64,000 bases of DNA from Desulfobacteraceae bacterium (GCA_014237465.1 JABZFM010000003.1:124001-188000), one strand, 5' to 3'; shown: positions 45,401 to 55,195, numbered from the stretch's first letter. Notes: generated from the letters alone by a model not told the origin. Translations and numbers: made by a program.

Positions 45401-46845
45401 TTTGCCAGCCGGACCAGGGTATCCGCCCATTGGGGCATTCCCAGGGCATGAATGTGGGTGTATGTGGCAAAAACATTCTTATAGCAGAGTCCGTCCCGCT
45501 TATTGATGATCCCGTGACCTTTTTCCATGAAAAATACCATGTCCTGATCACTGCCATGCCACTCCAGTACTTTGGAGTAATGGAATTCATGACCTTTTAA
45601 AATGGTTCCGATTTCATAAAACGGATTTTCCCTGTCCACCACGGCAATGGTATAGCCATGGCCCTGAGGTTTTTTTGAAAACCCAAATTCCACCGGCAAA
45701 ACACCGGTCATGGGATAGACTTGATCCAGTACCAGTGATTTCCCCAAATATATCAACCCGCCGCATTCCGCATAAATAGGGAGTCCGCTTTCAGCTGCAT
45801 CATTGATATCATTTCGGAATTTCTGATTTGCAGCCAGTTCTTTTGCATGGGTTTCCGGAAATCCCCCGCCAATATATAACGCGTCAATAGCCGGAAGTCC
45901 TGCATCAGTCAACGGACTGATGTAAACCAGGTCCGCCCCGGCAGAAGACAGTGCTTCAAGATTATCCGGATAATAAAATTGAAATGCCGAATCCTTCACA
46001 ATACCAATTTTAGGAATTTTGGGATGATTTTGAGGTGTGCTTTGCGTCTTTTTCCGGGAACTGCCAATTTCAACAGACAATGCGTCATCGCCGCTGCATG
46101 AAAAATCACTGCTGCATGAAAACGGTTTATTTTCAGAAGTTTTGGCTATGCGTAATACTTCGGGCAGGTTGACATGATTTGCCACAACATCGGCGGCTGC
46201 ATTAATGGAGTTTTTGGCCCAGCTATGTTCCGGAGTGGGAATCAGCCCCATATGCCGTTCCGGAAAATCCCGGCTTTTAAGCTTGGGAACCGCGCCGATA
46301 ACCGGTACACCGCAGTGTGTTTCAATACTCTTGCGAAGGATATTTTCATGGCGGCTGCCGGCGATCCGGTTGAGAATAACGCCCATTATCTCCACCTCAG
46401 GCTCGAAATGAAGACATCCCAGAACAACAGCGGCCATGGTCCGGGTACTTTTCGTGCAATCAAGACATAAAATGACAGGGGTATTTAAAAGCCTGGAAAG
46501 AGATGCGGTGCTGGTAGACCCAGCCACATCAAGACCGTCATACAGCCCGCGGTTGCCTTCAATTACGGCGATATCATTGCTGCTGTCAGCGGTATGGGAT
46601 AAAAAAGACCGGCAGACAAGACGGTCATCTGCCATAAAAGTGTCCAAATTATAACAGGGCCGGCCGGCCGCCATGGCCAGCCAGCCGGCATCTATATAAT
46701 CAGGACCTTTCTTGAAAGGAACAACTTTTTTTCCGGTATTGCATAATGCAGCAATAATCCCGATGGATAAAACAGTTTTACCGGATCCCCCCCGCAAGGC
46801 GGCAATCAAAACTCTGGGAATCTCAATCGGTAAATCATCCTGCAT
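45373..46845 (-). CDS. dsrN: cobyrinate a,c-diamide synthase family protein, DsrN-like
   Basis: 490 residues. ATP-binding P-loop AALRGGSGKTVLS near 14-26, CobB-type middle, and C-terminal glutaminase domain with the nucleophile Cys in PIYAECGGLIYLG. CbiA amidates cobyrinate; next to dsrD it is the DsrN type, thought to amidate sirohaem for sulfite reductase. It follows dsrD by 60 bp. Its C-terminus is made by the heptameric repeat. Confidence 0.88.
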   Translation of the reverse strand: MQDDLPIEIPRVLIAALRGGSGKTVLSIGIIAALCNTGKKVVPFKKGPDYIDAGWLAMAAGRPCYNLDTFMADDRLVCRSFLSHTADSSNDIAVIEGNRGLYDGLDVAGSTSTASLSRLLNTPVILCLDCTKSTRTMAAVVLGCLHFEPEVEIMGVILNRIAGSRHENILRKSIETHCGVPVIGAVPKLKSRDFPERHMGLIPTPEHSWAKNSINAAADVVANHVNLPEVLRIAKTSENKPFSCSSDFSCSGDDALSVEIGSSRKKTQSTPQNHPKIPKIGIVKDSAFQFYYPDNLEALSSAGADLVYISPLTDAGLPAIDALYIGGGFPETHAKELAANQKFRNDINDAAESGLPIYAECGGLIYLGKSLVLDQVYPMTGVLPVEFGFSKKPQGHGYTIAVVDRENPFYEIGTILKGHEFHYSKVLEWHGSDQDMVFFMEKGHGIINKRDGLCYKNVFATYTHIHALGMPQWADTLVRLAKVFRLKTED

Positions 46846-46905
46846 TGCAAATACTACTTATAAAAAAGCATTTAAAATATGTGATTAAATGCCGCGCAAA
46901 AAATA

Positions 46906-47145
46906 TTAATCTTCATGTTCGGCCGAAGCCTGCTTTCCCATGCCCTTGAGACCATACATGGTAGTGCTGCCGCTTGACCAGTATTCCAGAACTTCTGTTT
47001 CTATCAGTTTGGTGACCAGCTTTTTGGCTTCTCTTGGCTTCAGGTCAAGGATTTTACTCAGATCATTGAAATAAAATTTTGACTTTGTTTTTGCTTTTTT
47101 TGTCAGGACTTCGACTATTTTCTCTTTTGCTTCTTCTAATTCCAT
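46906..47145 (-). CDS. dsrD: dissimilatory sulfite reductase accessory protein DsrD
   Basis: About 79 residues from the ATG at 47145 (AAGGATAGGTCT site). The winged-helix core ends LEYWSSGSTTMYGLKGMGKQ, nearly identical in all DsrD. DsrD is reported to act with DsrAB in sulfate/sulfite reducers and to be absent in sulfur oxidisers. Together with dsrAB it marks reductive metabolism. Confidence 0.95.
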   Translation of the reverse strand: MELEEAKEKIVEVLTKKAKTKSKFYFNDLSKILDLKPREAKKLVTKLIETEVLEYWSSGSTTMYGLKGMGKQASAEHED

Positions 47146-47226
47146 AGACCTATCCTTTATATCGAATCTTTTTGGGGGCACGGGGTCCTTTGTACCCTAG
47201 GCCCCCAAAAAGTGATTGAATAATAA

Positions 47227-48375
47227 TTAGAACTTAAAGTTCGAGGTCTGACGCCATGTGTAGTAAGCCGGATCACGGAAATCATCAATCAGATGATGCG
47301 TAAATTCAAGACCGCATTTGTCAAAAAATCTTTCCCATCCGATCCGTTCGGCCCATTCACCAAGTCTTTCATATTTTCTGGCATCCGCCGCATAGGCTTC
47401 GATAATGTCCTGAATTTTCTTGGTCATGGTCGGCCATCTCGGCATTTCATTCGGGATAAACGCAACAACAACCTTGGAAAATTTCGGCGCTGAAATCCGG
47501 TTGGACACTTTACCGCCAACCATCAGTACGATACCGTCACCTTCCTTATCTGCCAGCGGCAGGGACGGACACATGGTGTAGCAGTTACCGCAGAACATGC
47601 AGCGCTCTCTTTTAATCGCTATACTGTTAACGGTCTTGCCGTCTTCCAACTCAACCTTGCTCGGCTTGAGAGCGGCTGTCGGGCATGCGGCAATCGCCAG
47701 GGGTACTTCACACATTTTATCAAGATACGCATGATCGACTATTGGCGGTTTTCTGTGATATCCCAGAATCGCGATATCTGAACAATGGACCGCGCCGCAC
47801 ATGTTCAAACAGCAGGCCATAGATATACGCAGGTGCGCCGGCATTCTCATGTCCTGAAAATCGGAAAACACCTCATCCAAAGTCGCTTTTACCGTACCCG
47901 AGGCATCGGTTGCCGGTGTATGGCAATGGATCCAGCCCTGGGTATGAATGATATTGGTGATACCGGCACCGGTACCACCCACCGGAAACTTGAAGCTGCC
48001 GCCGTCAAACTTGCGGCTTTCCAGATCCTTGACCAGCGGATCAAGTTTGTCCTTGCTGTCGACCATGAATTCGATGTTGTTTCTGGTCGTGAACCGAAGG
48101 TGACCATCACAATGTTTATCAGCAATTTCACATATTTCACGAATAAGCGTAACACTCATGAACCGGGCGCCGCCGACCCTGACCGTATAAACTTCATCAC
48201 CGGATTCGGCCACATGGACCAGAACACCGGGTTTTAAAATTTCATGATACAGCCATTTACCTTTATTTTTTTTAATTACTTCCGGATAAAATTGTTCAAA
48301 ATGCTGTGGCCCAATGTCGGTGATCCGATTTTCCATGGGCTTGTCTGGATTATAACCAGAGGATATAAAAGCCAT
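47227..48375 (-). CDS. dsrB: dissimilatory sulfite reductase beta subunit
   Basis: 382 residues. Cys-rich [15 protein letters not shown] near the sirohaem cluster, ferredoxin cluster in [14 protein letters not shown] and an upstream CPTAALK. With DsrA it reduces sulfite through DsrC trisulfide to sulfide. It follows dsrA by 14 bp. Confidence 0.97.
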   Translation of the reverse strand: MAFISSGYNPDKPMENRITDIGPQHFEQFYPEVIKKNKGKWLYHEILKPGVLVHVAESGDEVYTVRVGGARFMSVTLIREICEIADKHCDGHLRFTTRNNIEFMVDSKDKLDPLVKDLESRKFDGGSFKFPVGGTGAGITNIIHTQGWIHCHTPATDASGTVKATLDEVFSDFQDMRMPAHLRISMACCLNMCGAVHCSDIAILGYHRKPPIVDHAYLDKMCEVPLAIAACPTAALKPSKVELEDGKTVNSIAIKRERCMFCGNCYTMCPSLPLADKEGDGIVLMVGGKVSNRISAPKFSKVVVAFIPNEMPRWPTMTKKIQDIIEAYAADARKYERLGEWAERIGWERFFDKCGLEFTHHLIDDFRDPAYYTWRQTSNFKF

Positions 48376-48389
48376 TGTTTTCCCTCCTC

Positions 48390-49709
48390 CTATCGCAAAT
48401 GGGTTTTTCTGAATTCGTTAATGTCTCGGTCCCAACCGCCTTCCACTTCGTCTTCTTTCCAGAAGATGTACGGGTTTGTCCGCGGTTCCTGAACATGCTG
48501 CGCAACCGGTTTGATTCCGGTTACTTCCAGAAGCCTCTGGAAACCCTGACGTTTCATTAATTCACCTAGGCGTTCACGGTTTTTGCCTTCTTCCATCCAC
48601 CAATCCCAGATGGCTTCAATCACTTCCTTGATTGCAGCGTAACCGTCTTCCTTGTTGACTTCAACAAAGGGAACCAGCAGGGAACCCATCTGCGCACCAT
48701 CAAGGATCGGGGCTTTTGCGCCGACAAGAATCGAACAACCGGTTTCTTTACCCGGTCGCAAGGCTCTGGGCATGACGTTAATACAATGCATGCAGCGGGT
48801 ACATTCCTTGTTATTGATCTCAAGCTTGCCGTCTTCATATCGCATACATTCGGTGGGGCAAAGATCAATGACTTCTTTTTGAATATCAAACGGACCCCAG
48901 TCACGACCGGCGTGGGCGCCGGCGTTGGGTGGAAAGTCCCCGTTAACATATCCCTTAACCGCATCCTGGTCAATGCGGATATCGTCTTTCCAGGTTCCGA
49001 TAAAAGACATATCAGAACGTGCAATAGAGGCCACACAACAGTTCGGGCACCCGTCAAATTTAAATTTAAACTTGTACGGGAATGCCGGACGATGCAGCTC
49101 ATCCTGATATTCCTCGGTCAATGTGTGACACAGATCCTGGGTATCATAACAGGCATATTCACAGCGGGCCTGTCCGATACAGTCAGCAGGGGTTCTCAGG
49201 TTGGAACCGGAGCCGCCCAGATCCTGATTAAAATTATGGGTCAGTTCATAAAAAATTTCTTCCAGCTGAGGCGTGGTCGTTCCGAGAAGAATGATATCCC
49301 CTGTGGAACCGTGCATATTGGTCAAGCCACTGCCGCGGAAACCCCAGAGGTCACAGAGCTTTTTCAGGTAGTCGGTTTTATAAAATTTCCCCGCCGGTTG
49401 GGCCACACGCATGGTATGAAAATGTGCCACACCCGGAAACGTTTCCGGCTGATCACAATACCGGCCGATAACGCCGCCGCCGTAACCAAAAACACCGACA
49501 ATACCGCCGTGCTTCCAGTGGGTTGTTCCGTCTGCATACGAAAGCTCAAGAACACCCAGCAGATCTTCAACAACGTCCTGAGGGATCTGGTATTCAACAT
49601 TCTTTTCATTTTTTGCCCTTGCTGCGGCTTCCTGTTTCATATCAGAAACAAAGCTTGGCCACGGACCGCTTTCCAGCTGGTCCAGCAAAGGGGTTTCGTG
49701 TTTTGCCAT
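48390..49709 (-). CDS. dsrA: dissimilatory sulfite reductase alpha subunit
   Basis: 439 residues. The iron-sulfur/sirohaem cysteines form CIGQARC (Cx5C) and CPNCC (Cx3C); the ferredoxin-like insert has [12 protein letters not shown]. The ATG at 49709 has a GGGAGG site. About 240 bp separate it from the TPR gene; its promoter probably lies there. It is the key enzyme of sulfite respiration. Confidence 0.97.
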   Translation of the reverse strand: MAKHETPLLDQLESGPWPSFVSDMKQEAAARAKNEKNVEYQIPQDVVEDLLGVLELSYADGTTHWKHGGIVGVFGYGGGVIGRYCDQPETFPGVAHFHTMRVAQPAGKFYKTDYLKKLCDLWGFRGSGLTNMHGSTGDIILLGTTTPQLEEIFYELTHNFNQDLGGSGSNLRTPADCIGQARCEYACYDTQDLCHTLTEEYQDELHRPAFPYKFKFKFDGCPNCCVASIARSDMSFIGTWKDDIRIDQDAVKGYVNGDFPPNAGAHAGRDWGPFDIQKEVIDLCPTECMRYEDGKLEINNKECTRCMHCINVMPRALRPGKETGCSILVGAKAPILDGAQMGSLLVPFVEVNKEDGYAAIKEVIEAIWDWWMEEGKNRERLGELMKRQGFQRLLEVTGIKPVAQHVQEPRTNPYIFWKEDEVEGGWDRDINEFRKTHLR

Positions 49710-49952
49710 TGTTACCTCCCTTTCATTAATAATTTACAATTAAGCTTGGCATACCATATTCCAAATTAATCTTAATAAACAGTCAGCATCTGTTCTTCAA
49801 AGACCAACCTGCTCGCTATACAGGTTTTTTTAATTTTCACTTTAAAAAAAGCAATTTAAAGAATTTAGCATCTCTTTGTCAACAAAAAAGGTACCAATGA
49901 TTATTAATTATCCTTACACTTTTTATTCTCAAAGCGATTTACACGGCGTCTG

Positions 49953-50576
49953 TTATTTGCGGTATTGATCGATCTCTTTTAATATTTCAGGCGCGACTTC
50001 ATACCCAAGCACCGTTGCCTGATCACAATGCTTTACCGCCAGTTCAAATTCTTCCTTTTCCAGATAGCAAATCGCCAGATTATTATGGGCAATGGAAAAT
50101 TTATCATCAAGGGCAAGGGCTTTTAAATTCGTTTCAATGCTTTTGTCCACCATCCCTTTAAATAAATACGCATTGGCCAGTGTCGCATATGCCTGAATAA
50201 ACATACTATTAAAATTGACTGCCTTTTCCAATGCCTGGATTGCTTTATCAATATCTCCCTTTTGAAACTGAACAAACCCGATATTTCCATACCCTTCGGC
50301 AAAGCGGGGTCTTGCGTTAATGCTTGCCTGATTATACTGCAAACACCCGTCCAGGTCCCCCCGCTGAAGACAAATTCCGCCCAGCTGCACATACGCTTCA
50401 GCCAGACTCGGACTGCATCGGATGGCTTCTTTAAATTCTTTCTCCGCTTCATCTATTTGTCTTAAGTTCAGCAAACCGGTTGCTAGATTGTAGTGGGTCA
50501 TGCCGCATTCCGAGTTTCCCTGCAGTGCTGTCCGCTGTTCTGCAATAAACTCTTCAACCGTCTTTTTTTCAGCCAT
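49953..50576 (-). CDS. tetratricopeptide repeat protein upstream of dsrA
   Basis: 207 residues built of about five TPR units (first AEKEFKEAIRCSPSLAEAYVQLGG, then DLDGCLQYNQASINARPRF and so on) with no signal peptide or membrane helix. It is cytoplasmic and likely a protein-binding scaffold. It is transcribed in the dsr direction and lies just before dsrA, so a role with sulfite reduction is possible; function unknown. Confidence 0.8.
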   Translation of the reverse strand: MAEKKTVEEFIAEQRTALQGNSECGMTHYNLATGLLNLRQIDEAEKEFKEAIRCSPSLAEAYVQLGGICLQRGDLDGCLQYNQASINARPRFAEGYGNIGFVQFQKGDIDKAIQALEKAVNFNSMFIQAYATLANAYLFKGMVDKSIETNLKALALDDKFSIAHNNLAICYLEKEEFELAVKHCDQATVLGYEVAPEILKEIDQYRK

Positions 50577-51010
50577 GCTTTATATTCCTTTATAATTTTA
50601 AGTATTCGATTATTTATAGAAATTTTATTTTTATTATTTTCAGCTGACCAGCCTTAAATAAAAAGTTGTTGACCGGGTTGTCAAGCAAAAACCAAAAACA
50701 CTTCCCTGACCTGCTGTTTGACGTAAAAAATTTTTTTACCGTTCGACCGGCTCACCGGCTGTTTTTGATTGACAATCTTTTCCATTTCTTTAATAATATC
50801 ATGAAAATAAAGATGTTAACCGTATCTTCGAAAATCGTACCGCCCTGTTTTCCTTGCTTTCAACAGAACCCATATACAAGGATAGTTCCGGCGACAGAAT
50901 AAATCCATACACTATGGATCAAAGGTACAATTTTTTTTGATTTTACACAATACGAACAATATCAGAATCCTCGGCATCTATCATTGCTGAAAATATTTAG
51001 AGGAGGCTTT
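50577..51010. promoter_or_regulatory. interval between the TPR gene and dapA, with a promoter candidate
   Basis: About 430 bp without a gene. On the plus strand TTGACA at 50769 and TAATAA/AATAAT near 50791-50797, 16-17 bp apart, form a reasonable sigma-70-type promoter pointing at the DapA homologue about 215 bp away. Nothing else is recognised. Confidence 0.4.
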
Positions 51011-52045
51011 ATGCATGCTGGATGTTATACGGCAATCATTACACCCTTTACAAAGACTTCTGTCGATTATGACGGTCTTGAACAGCTGGTCAAATTTCAA
51101 ATCCATAACGGCATCACCGGTATCTTAGCTGTCGGAACTACCGGTGAAAGCCCGACGCTGAACTGGAATGAGCATAACCGGGTCATTCAGGAAGTCGCTG
51201 AAAATTCAAAAAACCAATGCGCCTGCATCGCGGGAACCGGCAGCAATAATTCAGACGAAACCCTTTCTGCAACAGAGCATGCCGTGGCGGCCGGCGTGGA
51301 TGCGGTGCTCCTTGTGGACCCCTACTATAACGGACCGAGTTCACTTGAAATCCGCAAAGAGTATGTTGAACCGGTTGCCCGGGAATTTTCAACAATCCAG
51401 GTTATTCCTTACGTCATTCCGGGAAGAACCGGTGCACAGTTACTCCCGGAGGATCTGGCCATACTTGCTCAAAATTTTGAAAACGTCGGAACCGTCAAAG
51501 AAGCCACCGGCGACCTGGACAACATGAAACAGACCCGAAAATGCTGCGGCACTGATTACGTAATCCTGTCCGGAGATGACGGATTGACCTTTGACATGAT
51601 GACCGACCCTGACATCGATGCGGCCGGTGCGATATCCGTTATATCCAATGTCGCCCCCAAAGCGGTTTCCGATATGGTCAATTTCTTAAACCAGGGTAAA
51701 ATCACAGAAGCGAAAAAATGTTTCACGGCACTTGCGCCGCTGTTTGGCCTGGTAACGGTTAAAACCATGGAAAAAACCACTTTTGGAGACGTAACCTGCA
51801 GGGCCAGAAATCCACTGGCGGTAAAAACATTAATGAACATTCTCGGGATGCCGTCAGGACCGTGCCGTCGTCCTTTGGGAAAAATGACCCAAAACGGCAT
51901 TGAAAAAGTTTTGGCCGTGGTTCGAAAGACTCAGGCCGACAATCCGGAAATCCTGGCCCCGGTCGCGGAATTTTTCAATGTCGATATTGACGAACGGATC
52001 AATACGCCCAAGCACTGGGAAAGTTTATCTTATCAATCTTATTAA
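51011..52045 (+). CDS. dapA: 4-hydroxy-tetrahydrodipicolinate synthase family protein, extended
   Basis: 344 residues, about 50 more than usual DapA. GTTGESPTL, the Tyr region IPYVIPGRTG and Schiff-base Lys in TVKEATGDLD are conserved. The extra C-terminal part (after about residue 290) ends with NTPKHWESLSYQSY. The family condenses pyruvate and aspartate semialdehyde in lysine synthesis; a related aldolase is possible. ATG at 51011 has a GAGGAGG site. Confidence 0.8.
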   Translation: MHAGCYTAIITPFTKTSVDYDGLEQLVKFQIHNGITGILAVGTTGESPTLNWNEHNRVIQEVAENSKNQCACIAGTGSNNSDETLSATEHAVAAGVDAVLLVDPYYNGPSSLEIRKEYVEPVAREFSTIQVIPYVIPGRTGAQLLPEDLAILAQNFENVGTVKEATGDLDNMKQTRKCCGTDYVILSGDDGLTFDMMTDPDIDAAGAISVISNVAPKAVSDMVNFLNQGKITEAKKCFTALAPLFGLVTVKTMEKTTFGDVTCRARNPLAVKTLMNILGMPSGPCRRPLGKMTQNGIEKVLAVVRKTQADNPEILAPVAEFFNVDIDERINTPKHWESLSYQSY

Positions 52046-52081
52046 ATAAAAATCTGGGTCCTCTGGACCCGGATTTTTATT
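52046..52081. terminator. bidirectional terminator between convergent dapA and ykgJ-type genes
   Basis: AAATAAAAATCTGGGTCC and GGACCCGGATTTTTATTT pair around a TCT loop, flanked by A- and T-runs, so it works in both directions. Its ends touch both stop codons. Confidence 0.85.
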
Positions 52082-52889
52082 TACCTTCAAGCTTCTCCCG
52101 CCGCTGTTCTGCGACGGATTCGTTTAGCTTGAATTCCCCTTCCTTGAATAACAGCCACTTCAGCCATTTGAATGAAAACCGCAGCAACGCGATCTCATCT
52201 TCTTTAATTATCTCAGCGGTTTTGGGATCAATATCATAAAGGGTCAGAAAAGTGCTTTCAAAAACAAACCGCTTAAACCGGTCAATGTCATAACTTGCCG
52301 TAAAGAACATATTTTTTGTTTTTTCAGTCAGGCGAATGTTTTTGGGAATGGATCGTTTCCTGACAAGCAGTTCCGTCCATTCCGCATTGATATCATCATG
52401 GATATCCACCCCCTGATCCTTGCACCATTCTTTGACCGTCCATTCCCGGTCTTCCTCAAATCCCTTGCAGTGCGGTTCATTAATTAAAATATAAAACCCG
52501 TCTTTCTGCTGTTCCTTATAGCTCAAAGAGGCAACGCCCAGCGGATAATACCGGCAGGTTGTCGGCCGATCCTCATAGATCAGACACCCATCTTCTTTCA
52601 CAAACGGGCAGGATTCCTGTTCATCATCCAGCAGTTTTAATGTGACCACCGGCAGGTCCGTCTTTTCAAGCAGTTCAGGTTTTGTATACACTGCCAGAAA
52701 TTCTTCTGATGAAATCTGCATCCGGTTTTTCATGCGGAGAATGTCATACGGCGTCAGCATAATGTTAATTCCACGGCAGCACTGGGTAAAGCAGGGCACG
52801 TCCTTGTGACATCTGAACTTGAACTGGCTGTTTTCATCCAGCTGAATTGGCGGAATATTGGCTTCATTATTATTTTCTGTCGGATCCAT
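52077..52889 (-). CDS. YkgJ-family cysteine cluster protein, copy 1
   Basis: About 270 residues from ATG at 52889 (GGAGTA site). The cluster CHKDVPCFTQCCRGINI, CPFVKEDGCLIYEDRPTTCR is the zinc/iron-chelating motif of the YkgJ family. Function is not established; metal binding or redox is the usual proposal. It is related to the protein at 54206-54928. Confidence 0.8.
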   Translation of the reverse strand: MDPTENNNEANIPPIQLDENSQFKFRCHKDVPCFTQCCRGINIMLTPYDILRMKNRMQISSEEFLAVYTKPELLEKTDLPVVTLKLLDDEQESCPFVKEDGCLIYEDRPTTCRYYPLGVASLSYKEQQKDGFYILINEPHCKGFEEDREWTVKEWCKDQGVDIHDDINAEWTELLVRKRSIPKNIRLTEKTKNMFFTASYDIDRFKRFVFESTFLTLYDIDPKTAEIIKEDEIALLRFSFKWLKWLLFKEGEFKLNESVAEQRREKLEGK

Positions 52890-52947
52890 TAAAACGGTAC
52901 TCCTTATTATATATATTAATCTTAATATCCATTTAAAAAGCCACTTT

Positions 52948-53098
52948 GATGGCAAAGAAAAAAGCCCCACCATTCTTATAAAATTGGCAAGGCGCACAAA
53001 TTCGTCAGGAATGAGAAGTACTTATCGTACCATGAAGAAACGAAGAATGCAGTGCAACCCAAAGCTAAAATTACAGTTGGACTTTTTACGAAATCATC
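52948..53098 (+). repeat. palindromic element family A, copy 4
   Basis: Arms GATGGCAAAGAAAAAAG and ACTTTTTACGAAATCATC; central mini-stem GTACTTATCGTAC. It is the one full copy not touching a stop codon; it lies between copy 5 and the ykgJ gene. Confidence 0.75.
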
Positions 53099-53217
53099 AA
53101 GTTTATTTTGTAAACAAATACATTTATCAAGCCCAGCCGTCAAATCAACATTTTTTTAAATTCACGAAATGCATGAGACATGTATAGAATTCAAGTTCAG
53201 ACAATGAGCCTGATCCG

Positions 53218-53352
53218 GATGGCAAATTAAAAAATTCACCAATCTTAAAAATTGGCAAGGCGTGCAAGCCCTGAGGAGCAAGGCGTACGAATGTATGTTG
53301 AGCGACGTAGGGCGCAGCGCAACGAAGAAATTGATTTTTTTAGGAAGCCATC
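53218..53352 (-). repeat. palindromic element family A, copy 5, at the end of the SDR gene
   Basis: Interior GCAAGGCGTGCAAGCCCTGA and central mini-stem GTACGAATGTAT, distal GACGTAGGGCGCAGCGC. Its right arm ends 3 bases before the SDR stop (AGGAAGCCATC), the same relation as copies 1-3. Confidence 0.75.
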
Positions 53353-53355
53353 AGT

Positions 53356-54171
53356 TTATTCGATGCCTTGCGGCATCGGCGCCACCAAATCCCCTCCGAT
53401 ACAGTAACCCCCGTCTAAGCGGATCACACTGCCGGTCATGAACGGCGCATCCTTTATAATAAAGCAAACCGCCTGCACCATGTCTTTAATTTTTCCGGTC
53501 CGCTTTAACAGCGTGTGGTCCACCAGCGCCTGCTTCTGGGCATCTGTCAGCAACCCCCACCCTCTTGTTTTTTCGGCATGCCGTGTTTCAAAAAAACCCA
53601 GCATAATCTCATTGACGCGAACTCCCGGCGCCCCCAACCGGGCCCATGTTTCCGTTAAAAGGGATACCCCGCGATTTGCCAGAGAATACCCCTCATTAAA
53701 AATATAGCTGGCCGGACCGGATCGGCCCACAATACCGGCAATGGAAGAAAAATTGATCACGCAGGCGTCATCCGACTTCTTCAGCCAGGGCAACGCGGCT
53801 TCAAATACCCATTTTTTGGCCTTAAGCGTGGTTTCCATCTCAAGATCCCACTGTTCGCAGGTATACGCACCATGGACCACCGGCCACCCGCCCCGTTCAA
53901 TATTATTAATTAGAATATCCAGCCGTCCGAAATGATCGATGACCTGCTCCATCATCCCGGAAATTTCATCGGTATTACGAAGGTTAACCTTGATTATCAG
54001 GTGATCTTTTCCGGTATCGGCAAAATCCTGCTTCATTTCTTCAAGGGATTCCCCCCAGTCATAGTATGTTAGCGCGACCTTGACACCTTCATTGATCAAA
54101 GCAAGCCCGAGGGCCTTTCCAATCCCTTTAATACCGCCCAGAACAAGCGCCACTTTATTGTTCAGCTTCAT
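53356..54171 (-). CDS. SDR-family protein lacking the catalytic lysine
   Basis: 271 residues. The cofactor loop LGGIKGIGKA and the Ser of INFSSIAG are kept. The Tyr that follows 13 residues later (SGPASYIFNE) is present, but the position of the catalytic Lys (YxxxK) is Glu: YIFNE. Normal SDRs need that Lys, and FabG of this window has YAASK. It may be a non-catalytic or altered member. It lies between two ykgJ-type genes. Confidence 0.8.
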   Translation of the reverse strand: MKLNNKVALVLGGIKGIGKALGLALINEGVKVALTYYDWGESLEEMKQDFADTGKDHLIIKVNLRNTDEISGMMEQVIDHFGRLDILINNIERGGWPVVHGAYTCEQWDLEMETTLKAKKWVFEAALPWLKKSDDACVINFSSIAGIVGRSGPASYIFNEGYSLANRGVSLLTETWARLGAPGVRVNEIMLGFFETRHAEKTRGWGLLTDAQKQALVDHTLLKRTGKIKDMVQAVCFIIKDAPFMTGSVIRLDGGYCIGGDLVAPMPQGIE

Positions 54172-54205
54172 TTTGCTTCCCTGCTTCCGTCATTCTGTTG
54201 AAAGA

Positions 54206-54928
54206 TCATATCGACTGATGCGCCAGGAAATAATTTTTGAGATAGTTCATCCCAAAACGCAACAGTTCCGCATCATCATTTTGTACCTCATCAGAGATTT
54301 CAATTTTTTCCAACCCCGGCACAGTCCCGACTTCCTTGAGACGGTCAATATCATAGCACATTGTATAAAAAAGCTGCTGTGCATCCCCTTTTAAGGGGCC
54401 CGGTATGTACTGATTTTTCAGACTGATAATATCCATCATCAAGTCATTCATTCCATTATACGGAGAAAGCCCCTGCCCGGCCATCCACTCCCGGACCGTC
54501 AATTGCCGTTTCTGTTCAAATCCGCGACAGTGATTTTCCTTTAACAGGGCGTACCGTATTTCTTTTTTTCCATCTTCCCGCGACCGGCTTAAAACACGAA
54601 CCACCGGATACATACGGCATGATGAAGGTCTGTTTTTATACACACTGCACCCGGAAGGGGTGACAAATGGACAAATGCGCTCAAACCTGTCCGCCGGTGT
54701 AATGGTAATCACGGGAAGGCCTGTTTGAGGACCGATATGCTCCGTTGTATACCGTTTAAGAAAATCGGAAGAGGATAATTTAAAATGATTTTTCAAGCGA
54801 ACAATATCATAGGGTGTTAAAAACTGATTCAGGTCTCGGCAGCACTCATTAAAACACGGCACCAGACTTTGACAGTCAAAACAAAACGGTTCATCTTCAG
54901 ACAGTTCAATAATTTTTCCAGATTCCAT
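54206..54928 (-). CDS. YkgJ-family cysteine cluster protein, copy 2
   Basis: 240 residues. FDCQSLVPCFNECCRDLNQFL and CPFVTPSGCSVYKNRPSSCR are the Cys cluster; the C-terminal half is divergent from copy 1 but shares CYDIDRLKE-like and FGMNYLKNYF-like segments, so the two are paralogues. It is probably co-transcribed with the SDR gene (34 bp gap). Confidence 0.8.
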   Translation of the reverse strand: MESGKIIELSEDEPFCFDCQSLVPCFNECCRDLNQFLTPYDIVRLKNHFKLSSSDFLKRYTTEHIGPQTGLPVITITPADRFERICPFVTPSGCSVYKNRPSSCRMYPVVRVLSRSREDGKKEIRYALLKENHCRGFEQKRQLTVREWMAGQGLSPYNGMNDLMMDIISLKNQYIPGPLKGDAQQLFYTMCYDIDRLKEVGTVPGLEKIEISDEVQNDDAELLRFGMNYLKNYFLAHQSI

Positions 54929-55195
54929 AATAATCCCATGTAAAGCATCTTTATGACAAAAAAATATTATTTTTATTAATTTTAATATTGTATTGCTATT
55001 TATCCCATGATATCAGTCTATTTTTTATTAGTTTAAAATCTTTCAGTGATGATTATCAACATTATTAAAACAGCTACTTTTGCTTGCATATCTTATAAAT
55101 ATTGGTATATTTAAGAGATATAAAGATATACGAAAATCAAAAACGATTGTAAATCAGTTTATATTTTTTTAACAAAAAGATCAGGAGGTGCGAGA

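Noticed and set aside
48786-49769. Open frame of 327 codons opposite dsrA
   Set aside because: dsrA is certain here; the antisense frame has no motif.
52948-53352. Tandem family A copies as an insertion sequence
   Set aside because: There is no transposase frame within either element; they are non-coding palindromes.
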